From positions 1-45,041 of the forward strand of contig JAFYLU010000037.1 in the NCBI GenBank assembly GCA_017550025.1: a stretch of 45,041 bases of DNA, given 5' to 3'. Under the pieces are notes generated by a model. The model made no database searches and was not told where the DNA came from. It saw only the letters and a list, made by a program, of their open reading frames with translations. Below, piece by piece: positions 34,616 to 42,120 of this stretch. Made by a program: the position numbers and the translations under genes. The number at the start of each line of letters is the position of its first letter. Positions within the stretch are counted from its first letter, which is position 1. This stretch comes from Bacteroidales bacterium. GTDB taxonomy: Bacteria; Bacteroidota; Bacteroidia; Bacteroidales; UBA932.

Positions 34616-36778
34616 ATGAAGAAACAACTTATCATCTTATCGTTTGCATTGCTTGCAATGGGTATTGCTTCATGTCAGGACCCTGCTCCAACCCCAGGAG
34701 AAGGCCCTGTATCTGGAGAGGCTTATAACCCTTACAATGAGCAGATTCCGATCGCATGGCATGAGGGCCTTGCTGAAGGCAGCGAGGTCGGAGTGACCAT
34801 CGAGGTGAAGAATGTCACTAATGACAACTTCGTGTTCGAACTTCGTCCTGGAGCCAGCATCCAGTCGTTCAAGCTCGATGTCTATCCTCTTTCAGTCCTT
34901 TATAACAACCTCCTTAATGACGGTATGGTCGGAAAGGCAGAGTGGGAGATCAATGAGCAGATCAGAACATATCTCTATAATGCCGAGGGCAATGGAGGAT
35001 ATACTTTTTCTGTAGCAGACTTCGAGTCTTATCCGGAGGAGTTCCTCCAGATGCAGTTTGACTGGGGAAATACAGCTTATGCCGCGGCAAGTGCAGTTCC
35101 GATCCCGGATGCAGACTACATCATTGCGGTTGTAGGATGTACTGATACACAAGCAAGCTCATCAGCGCAGCAGGATCTGACTCTTTGCTATGTGCACACA
35201 ACAAGCGAGCCGCTCGTGGGAGATCCTTCATGCGAGCTTGATGTGAATATCGGTTATCGTAAGTTCTCTGTGCAGCATATTCCTAACAATGATACCAAGT
35301 ATATCTACTACTTCGGTTCGACTGCAGACCAGATTGACGAGTATATCGACATCTGCGGTGACAGGATGTTCCGTGACTTTATCCGCAGCCTTTATACTTC
35401 CCCTACCGATGTTTCGGATCCGGAAGGACTTATCTACAACTATGATTTCGGTCAGGCGGCAGACGCATCTCTTATCAGCTGTACTGCTGCAGTATGCTGT
35501 GATGCCAACATGACTCCTGCTGAAACTTATATCCGCCGTGATTTCCATCTCAAGGAGATTCCTGCAAATGCTGCGGGTGCCGATCTTGAGGTAAGTATCA
35601 AGGAGGACAGAATTGCGGCTGCATATATGGAATTCGAGGCTACAATGCAGGCAAACTGTAACACAATCTTCTATCGTTTCTATAATGAGACTGACGCCGA
35701 GGCGCTGAAGAACGGTACTGAAATCGAGAGAAAGCTCGAGGCTATCGATCTTCTTGAGCAGGGTTATGGCTGCCATAATCCAAACTTCATGTTCGATGAG
35801 GATGAGCAGATTCCTTCAGGTTCGGCCGGAACAGTGACACTCGAGGGATTCGGCGGTCTGGCTCCGGGAGGTAAATATTGCATCGGATATATCGGAAGAA
35901 ATGCCTTCGGCTCTCCGACCGCACTTATGTTCTCCGACTATTTCACTCTTGATGAGAGAAATCTTTCTTCCTCTGCAGGCTGCAAGGTAAAGGACCTCAA
36001 GCTTACATTGAGCAATCCGGGCAGAACCCAGTTCAGGGTTGATGTCGAGTATGATCCGGAGACTGTATCAGTGGTTTACCTTCAGTATATGACGGCAGAC
36101 AACAATCCGGGTCTTGACGAGAACAGCCCTTGGTCTTCATGGGTCAGCTTCATATTTACCCCTTCTTCTTCAGCTACAGGATCATATGAGTCAAGCAATC
36201 TTCTTGTGAATGCATGGCAGAATGTTCCGAGCGGACATGATTTCATGACTTTCACAGGTATGACTCCTGGAACTGATTACACTGTCTTCCTTTGTGCGGA
36301 GGATTTCGACGGAAACATAAGCGAGATGCAGTTTGAGCACATCACAACCAATCCTATCCAGGTGGGATCGGATCCTACAGTGAATATGGCTCTTGTAAAG
36401 GCTGACGCTTATCCTTATGACTGGACAGTGCTTTATCAGATCGACCATGATGTGGCGAAGCTGAAGTATTGCTATGCTGACAATGCTGCTGACCTTGCGA
36501 ACTATATCCCGAACCTCACACAGGCTGCCATGAACAATATCGCAGAATCAGGCATTGATTACGATACATGGCGTCAGGGAATCTATGACTGGGTAAACGA
36601 GCTCGGTATGGAGACAGAGAGTGATACCAGCCAGGACTGGAAGGGAAATGATACTGTTATCGCGGCCTGCCTTGCAGTAGGTAAGGACGAGACAGGTGCA
36701 GAGGTGTATCAGCTGTTCCATCTTATCTGTAAGAACGGACAGGCTCAGACACTTGAGCAGATTTTCGGAAAGGAATAA
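34616..36778 (+). CDS. Large modular lipoprotein, function unknown
   Basis: A 720-aa lipoprotein: signal to GIASC (Cys20), then QDPAPTPGEGP. The mature protein is acidic and beta-rich, with several cysteines in its middle (for example CTAAVCCDANM), unusual for this set. A fibronectin-III-like unit is clear near residues 548-578 (MTPGTDYTVFLCAEDFDGNISEM). The C-terminal part is more helical (AAMNNIAESGIDYDTWRQGIYDW). No catalytic motif is recognised. The ATG at 34616 is preferred to the in-frame TTG at 34607. It sits 14 nt after the third Omp28-like gene, so it is probably in the same transcript and may be a client of that thiol system. Confidence 0.7.
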   Translation: MKKQLIILSFALLAMGIASCQDPAPTPGEGPVSGEAYNPYNEQIPIAWHEGLAEGSEVGVTIEVKNVTNDNFVFELRPGASIQSFKLDVYPLSVLYNNLLNDGMVGKAEWEINEQIRTYLYNAEGNGGYTFSVADFESYPEEFLQMQFDWGNTAYAAASAVPIPDADYIIAVVGCTDTQASSSAQQDLTLCYVHTTSEPLVGDPSCELDVNIGYRKFSVQHIPNNDTKYIYYFGSTADQIDEYIDICGDRMFRDFIRSLYTSPTDVSDPEGLIYNYDFGQAADASLISCTAAVCCDANMTPAETYIRRDFHLKEIPANAAGADLEVSIKEDRIAAAYMEFEATMQANCNTIFYRFYNETDAEALKNGTEIERKLEAIDLLEQGYGCHNPNFMFDEDEQIPSGSAGTVTLEGFGGLAPGGKYCIGYIGRNAFGSPTALMFSDYFTLDERNLSSSAGCKVKDLKLTLSNPGRTQFRVDVEYDPETVSVVYLQYMTADNNPGLDENSPWSSWVSFIFTPSSSATGSYESSNLLVNAWQNVPSGHDFMTFTGMTPGTDYTVFLCAEDFDGNISEMQFEHITTNPIQVGSDPTVNMALVKADAYPYDWTVLYQIDHDVAKLKYCYADNAADLANYIPNLTQAAMNNIAESGIDYDTWRQGIYDWVNELGMETESDTSQDWKGNDTVIAACLAVGKDETGAEVYQLFHLICKNGQAQTLEQIFGKE

Positions 36779-36813
36779 AACCATTACAATATTATCAACT
36801 AAATTCTTTAATT

Positions 36814-39800
36814 ATGAAAAGACAGATTATGAAAGGCATTAGCGCTTTGTGCGCAGGTGTCATGACACTCTTTGCAGCGTCTTCTATTTTTGTGTCTTGT
36901 TATGACGATGCTGAACTGAGAGGAGAAATCTCAGGTCTCGGCGATAAGGTGGCTGGTCTTGAACAGCGCCTTGCAGATCTCGAGAAAAAGCTCAATGACG
37001 AGCTCGGAAAGATCCAGCGTCTCTTCCAGGCAGCAGATGCAGAGCTTGGTGCAGCTGATGATGCTATCCAGGCTATGATCAAGGTTGCTGGAATCGAGAG
37101 AAATGCAGACGGCAAGATCGTAGTTACAATGACTGACGGTGAGTCATTTGAGATCGAGCCGGCAGACAAGAACACTAACTCTGTCCTCACTATCGTTGAG
37201 GAAGGCGGAGTGAAGTATTGGGCTACTGTTGATGCAAACGGTAAGGCTACATCAATCGGCATCCCTGTAAATCATCCAAGCATCGAGTTCAAGTTCGAGG
37301 AGAATGTAATCTATTACACTCTTGACGGTGGTAAGAACTGGGTGAAGGTTGCGAACATCCCTGAGGATGCTGCCGCACCTATCATCACTAACGTTACTTA
37401 CACTGACAAGACAGCTACATTCTACCTCGGTGACTACTCTTTCACAGTGGATATCGCTGAGCCGCTCAGCTTCGAGGTGCGTGCTGGTAAGCTCTACTTC
37501 ATGTCAGAGGCTACTCAGTCAGTTGCAGTGAAGACTTCAGGTGTTACTGATGTTACAGTCATGGCAGCTCCTAAGGGCTGGTGGGCTGAAGTTAACGCTG
37601 ACGGTCAGATAGTGATCACAGCTCCTAACTTCGAGGATACACAGTCAACACTCGACTATGAGACTTGGACTGAGATCCCTGGCAAGTATTCTGCTTCAGG
37701 TTATGTGAAGGTTCACGCTTGTGGCGCTGACGGAAAGTGCATCGTTGGTAAGATCGCTGTAGAGGTTGCCCAGTATCCTCTTCTCGTTAAGGCTTATGGC
37801 GGAAACGCATACTTCGAGATGGTAGGTGACTCATACTGGTTCAACACATTCTTCTACGGTATTTCTACAAAGGAGACTCTCGAGGCTGATGTGAAGCCAA
37901 TCATCGACGGCCTTAACGCTGGTGACTGGAGCATCTATGATAACTTTGTGAACAGTAATGGCGAGCAGGCTGTATACTCTACAGTGGCAGATCTTCTTGG
38001 CTCGGAGCCTGAAGAGGGAACAGAGTATGTGATCTGGGCACTCCTTGAGAGCAACAATGTCCTCACATATACCATGGAGGATGTAATGCGTTCTTACTAC
38101 TCTCTCATCAATGTGGAGATCACAGAGAATGAGTCAGCAAGAACTGCTTACAATATCGACATCAATGTTGATGTTACAGGTGCTGATTCATATGTAGCCC
38201 TCGCAATTCCGCAGTCTTACTGTGAGACAGAGGAGGATGCATACTATCAGAAGGAGCAGATGGCTATGGCTATGGCAGAGGGCCAGTACTATGGCAAGCT
38301 CTACACTGAGAACTATTCAGGTTCAGCACTCGATATCGCTGCCGGAACAAGCTGGTCAATGACCGGACTTTATGCTCCTAACTCATCAGTATACGTGTTT
38401 GTCCTTCCGCTCGACGGACGTCCTGCTGATGCTTACACTGCAGAGGATGTTGTTCTTGCTTCATTCAAGACAAGCAACCTTCTTCCTGGTGGTGTAATCG
38501 ACGCAACTGCAACTGAGGTTACAGAGTATATGGGTAAGGTATTCAGCTATGAGGACTGGCAGTATCACGATCAGCTTATCGTTCTCGACAAGTACACTGA
38601 GCTTGGTGTTGCCCTTACTCCATCATACAATGAGGGATGGACATCATTCTACTACACATTCCTTACAGAGAATGAGTGGGCTGTATACGGTTCAGACGAT
38701 GCTCTTATCGTTGTGAAGCTTCTCGAGGGTTATGGAATGACTCCAGAGGATTACACTGACGGTTTCCCTGCATACCTTGTAAACAATGTGAACCCAGGCG
38801 AGAAGTGCTGGTTCGTTGCTCTCTTCGTGGATGAGGACGGCAAGTATGGTGCTCTTGCAAAGGTTGAGCTCCAGTCAGAGACTCTCGAGTACAGCGCAAT
38901 GACTCTTGATGTTGCTTCAAATGTAAACAACGGTGTTCTTGCAAATACAAGCGAGCTCAAGCTTACACTTACTCCTTCTGAGGCTGTGTCAAAGTACATG
39001 TACATCAGTCAGGTGACAAACTACTATAACCCTTATGAGGGTATGGACGCTTCAGAGCTTGCTGACGAGATCTTCTTCTCTACAAGCGCTGTGACTGTAG
39101 ATCCATCTGAACTTACTGATGGCGTACTTACAGTGGGTGACCATGAGTTCGGCAACACATATATCTTCGCTATCATCGCTTGCGATGCAAACGGTGCTCC
39201 TATGACCGAGGCTGTAGTTCTTGAGTATGAGAACATGTTCAAGATCGATAATGTTATCTCAGACGCTTCTGCATTCGTAGGTGAGCCTTCAGTAGAGGTT
39301 CATATGCCAGAGTATCTCGGAAATTCAGATGACCTCGATGTATATTACTGGTGGGAGGATCAGACTGACTGGGATATGGGATACTACTATCGCTATTATG
39401 TGAACTATACTGTGACTCCAGCAGAAGGAACATCTGTGAAGAGCATTCTTGTCAATACTAACTCATATGGCAATATTGCTGCAGATGCTGCAGGCAAGGC
39501 TTCACAGGTATGGCAGGATACATTCGGCTCTTACTACTCTTATCTCCACAGCGGTACTGAGGCTCAGACAACTGACCCTCGTCAGTTCGGTCATTACAAT
39601 GAAGATGAGGCTCCAGCTGTAATCCTCATGGTATCTTGGACAGATGCAGACGGAAACTACTACTACAAGGAAATCGACCTTACAGCTGATTTCGCTGCCC
39701 TCAAGGCTAACCTTGACGCAGATTGCGGCGCAGCAGGTGGTGAGGAAGAGATTTCGTCTCCAGACGGAAAGCAGTGGAAGTTTACATGGGTAGATATGGG

Positions 39801-40146
39801 CGATGTTCCTTCTGCTCTTGATTTCGGAGTGACTACTGAAGGTCAGCTTGCAGTAGGCTTTGATCTCGAATATGCATATAGTGACGAGGAACTTCCAGAA
39901 GAACTGATCGGCATGTATCTGCAGTATATGGCATGGGAATACGCAGTTACTCCTACAGATGCAACATCAGGTGTAATCACTGTCTACGGCTATGATCATT
40001 TCGGTGATGTTATCTCAAGCGAAGGAACTTATTCAAACTACGACGGTACTACTATGACCGTGACATTCGATATGCTCTATCTTGAGGATGTTGTAATGAC
40101 AGTAGCAGAAGATACAATTCCTTTCTACATCGAACAGTATATGTAA
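36814..40146 (+). CDS. Large lipoprotein with N-terminal coiled coil (DUF4988/PL29-N-like)
   Basis: An 1110-aa lipoprotein: signal to FVSC (Cys29), then YDDAELR. Residues about 35-75 form a heptad coiled coil (LGDKVAGLEQRLADLEKKL), followed by a segment like the PL29 lyase N-terminal domain, DUF4988 (ERNADGKIVVTMTDGESF and GGVKYWATVDANGKA). The rest consists of repeated beta modules, with fibronectin-like units near residues 397-415, 536-560 and 657-690. No lyase catalytic domain is seen. It is the last gene before a terminator. The 965-aa gene at 42121 is a paralogue with the same N-terminal plan. An elongated, possibly trimeric surface protein is likely by inference. Confidence 0.75.
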   Translation: MKRQIMKGISALCAGVMTLFAASSIFVSCYDDAELRGEISGLGDKVAGLEQRLADLEKKLNDELGKIQRLFQAADAELGAADDAIQAMIKVAGIERNADGKIVVTMTDGESFEIEPADKNTNSVLTIVEEGGVKYWATVDANGKATSIGIPVNHPSIEFKFEENVIYYTLDGGKNWVKVANIPEDAAAPIITNVTYTDKTATFYLGDYSFTVDIAEPLSFEVRAGKLYFMSEATQSVAVKTSGVTDVTVMAAPKGWWAEVNADGQIVITAPNFEDTQSTLDYETWTEIPGKYSASGYVKVHACGADGKCIVGKIAVEVAQYPLLVKAYGGNAYFEMVGDSYWFNTFFYGISTKETLEADVKPIIDGLNAGDWSIYDNFVNSNGEQAVYSTVADLLGSEPEEGTEYVIWALLESNNVLTYTMEDVMRSYYSLINVEITENESARTAYNIDINVDVTGADSYVALAIPQSYCETEEDAYYQKEQMAMAMAEGQYYGKLYTENYSGSALDIAAGTSWSMTGLYAPNSSVYVFVLPLDGRPADAYTAEDVVLASFKTSNLLPGGVIDATATEVTEYMGKVFSYEDWQYHDQLIVLDKYTELGVALTPSYNEGWTSFYYTFLTENEWAVYGSDDALIVVKLLEGYGMTPEDYTDGFPAYLVNNVNPGEKCWFVALFVDEDGKYGALAKVELQSETLEYSAMTLDVASNVNNGVLANTSELKLTLTPSEAVSKYMYISQVTNYYNPYEGMDASELADEIFFSTSAVTVDPSELTDGVLTVGDHEFGNTYIFAIIACDANGAPMTEAVVLEYENMFKIDNVISDASAFVGEPSVEVHMPEYLGNSDDLDVYYWWEDQTDWDMGYYYRYYVNYTVTPAEGTSVKSILVNTNSYGNIAADAAGKASQVWQDTFGSYYSYLHSGTEAQTTDPRQFGHYNEDEAPAVILMVSWTDADGNYYYKEIDLTADFAALKANLDADCGAAGGEEEISSPDGKQWKFTWVDMGDVPSALDFGVTTEGQLAVGFDLEYAYSDEELPEELIGMYLQYMAWEYAVTPTDATSGVITVYGYDHFGDVISSEGTYSNYDGTTMTVTFDMLYLEDVVMTVAEDTIPFYIEQYM

Positions 40147-40170
40147 GATTTAAGTAATGGTTTATTTTCG

Positions 40171-40199
40171 GCCCGAGGTGTCAACCTCGGGCTTTTTTT
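40171..40199 (+). terminator. Intrinsic terminator of the lipoprotein cluster
   Basis: GCCCGAGGT (40171-40179) and ACCTCGGGC (40184-40192) form a 9-bp GC-rich stem with a 4-nt loop, followed by seven T. A textbook terminator 24 nt after the 1110-aa gene. Confidence 0.92.
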
Positions 40200-40251
40200 G
40201 TGTTTCACATAATTTGTGAATGCAACTGCGGGATGAATGAAATAATTATTG

Positions 40252-40259
40252 TATATTTG
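40252..40259 (+). promoter_or_regulatory. -7 promoter box for the S41 peptidase unit
   Basis: TATATTTG, an exact TAnnTTTG match. Transcription would start near 40265, so a GTG at 40274 would be almost leaderless and the ATG at 40289 is the likelier start. No -33 TTG at standard distance. Confidence 0.5.
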
Positions 40260-40288
40260 AAAGTTAAACTATAGTGATAACCAGAAGA

Positions 40289-42109
40289 ATGAGAATAAGA
40301 ACGATTTTAAATCTCGCAGTAGCGGGCCTTCTCGCAGTCTTTTGCGCTTCAGCCTGCAATCCTGACGAGAAGATTGATTCAGGTGTGACCGAGGTGGTCA
40401 ATCCTAATGCGGATAAGAATGTTTCTTTCAGAGGTGCAACGATTTCAGTAACCTTCAAGGCAGCGGCGGCATGGACTGCAAGTCTTGACCTTAAGACCGG
40501 AGGCGAGGATTGGGCACACATTTCCAAGAACACAACAAGCGGCAAGGCCGGTAATGGCGTAGTCCGTATCACTTTCGATGAGAATACTACTGCAGAAGAA
40601 AGAGTGGCTGACCTCTGGGTGTCTGTGGAAGGATACGATGCCTCATGCATATGCACCTTGGTCCAGACCATTTCAGGAAGCAGTGTCGAGGCCGAAATGA
40701 ACAAGGCACTCAATACATATATGCATGACATTCTCAAAGAGGACTATCTTTTTGTCGATGCATACAATTCTCTGGATGTAGACCTGACTGTGAATTATGT
40801 GGACTTCCTGCCGACACATCTTCTTGCTCTTGGCGATGCCAATATCGAAGACGGCGGCTATTACAGAACTTCACAGGATAATGCTGGTCAGAGATTCATC
40901 TATTCCAATATAGTTGAGGTGACTCCGAATACGAAGGCAAGCAGCGTGGCAGGTCTGGGTTTTGGTCCTTTTATCTCGACAGCTCTTGCACCGGGCTCGG
41001 AAATGATGGGAATCGCTCCTTCGTTCGTGCGTCATGGATCTCCTGCAGAGGCAGCGGGTCTGCGCAGGGGAGACCTCATCTATGAGGTCAACGGAAGTAT
41101 CCTGACAACATCAAACTATCGCTCATACATGTCCGGTCTGTATGCAGGCGCAAGCGGAACATATTCCTTCAAGTTCCTTCGTTATGAACCGAATGGAAAC
41201 GGTGGCTATTCTCATAATGCTTACGAGGCATCATCTGTGTCAGCTTCCGTACATGTCTACAATCCGGTGCTTCATGCATCCATTCTTACTGACCCTTCTG
41301 ATGCTTCAACAAGAATAGGATATCTTGTATATGAGTCTTTCGATCTTTATTCGCAGGAATATCTCGAGGCTACCATCGAGGAGTTTGTCGAGGAGGGTAT
41401 CACAGACATGATTCTTGACCTCCGTTTCAATGCGGGTGGAGCTGTTGCACAGAGCCGCTGGCTTTCCGGATGTATCGCCGGAGAAGAGAACGGAAGCAAG
41501 ACATTTACGAAGGTTGTATATAACGATGGTTCCGTGGAGAACTGGAAATTCGATTACGGATATACCAATGATACTGACAACCTCGGCAAGCCTGTCGATC
41601 TCGGTCTTGACAGACTCTATGTGATCTGCTCGTACAACACTGCATCAGCAGCCGAGCTTGTCATTAACTCTCTTCGAGGCATCGATTTCCCTGTCAAGCT
41701 TTACGGATGCAGGACAGAGGGAAAGAATGTGGGAATGACCGTGTCCACTACAACATACAAGAACAGGACCTTCGAATTTGCACCTATCACGTTCTATGTG
41801 AGGAATGCGAAGGATTTCGGGGACTATCCTGACGGAATGGAGCCGGATGAATGGGTGAACAATGACAACAGACTGTCGACAGATGATGCTGACAATGCAT
41901 TCCCTTATTCGTTTGCAGACTGGGGAAATCTGGACTTCAACATAGCGCTTCAGTGGGCGTATTGCGATATCACTGGCAAGGCAAGGTGGAGTACAGGTAC
42001 TACTACGAGAGCATCTTCAGGAACTGTTCCTGATCCTGCAGATTTCTGCCGGTACGAGCCTGCAAACGGAAGATACGGAAACATAATACGCACTATTGAT
42101 AATCATTAA
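40289..42109 (+). CDS. S41-family serine peptidase lipoprotein with BACON-like and PDZ domains
   Basis: A 606-aa lipoprotein: signal to ASAC (Cys23), then NPDEK. Residues about 45-128 look like a BACON domain (WTASLDLKT, then VQT at its end), a module often binding glycans or mucin. A PDZ domain follows (about 222-300, SPAEAAGLRRGDLIYEVNG), then the S41 catalytic domain (about 340-500) with LDLRFNAGG, the catalytic Ser453 in NTASAAELV and Lys479 in TEGKNVG as a candidate base. This family cleaves near protein C-termini. It has its own promoter and is followed 11 nt later by the 965-aa lipoprotein, which could be a substrate or partner. Confidence 0.88.
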   Translation: MRIRTILNLAVAGLLAVFCASACNPDEKIDSGVTEVVNPNADKNVSFRGATISVTFKAAAAWTASLDLKTGGEDWAHISKNTTSGKAGNGVVRITFDENTTAEERVADLWVSVEGYDASCICTLVQTISGSSVEAEMNKALNTYMHDILKEDYLFVDAYNSLDVDLTVNYVDFLPTHLLALGDANIEDGGYYRTSQDNAGQRFIYSNIVEVTPNTKASSVAGLGFGPFISTALAPGSEMMGIAPSFVRHGSPAEAAGLRRGDLIYEVNGSILTTSNYRSYMSGLYAGASGTYSFKFLRYEPNGNGGYSHNAYEASSVSASVHVYNPVLHASILTDPSDASTRIGYLVYESFDLYSQEYLEATIEEFVEEGITDMILDLRFNAGGAVAQSRWLSGCIAGEENGSKTFTKVVYNDGSVENWKFDYGYTNDTDNLGKPVDLGLDRLYVICSYNTASAAELVINSLRGIDFPVKLYGCRTEGKNVGMTVSTTTYKNRTFEFAPITFYVRNAKDFGDYPDGMEPDEWVNNDNRLSTDDADNAFPYSFADWGNLDFNIALQWAYCDITGKARWSTGTTTRASSGTVPDPADFCRYEPANGRYGNIIRTIDNH

Positions 42110-42120
42110 TCCTTAATAAT

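Noticed and set aside
34697-34760. A Pro-Gly-rich stretch after the lipid anchor of the 720-aa lipoprotein as a collagen-like repeat
   Set aside because: It is short (APTPGEGPVSGEA) and irregular; it is better seen as a flexible tether.
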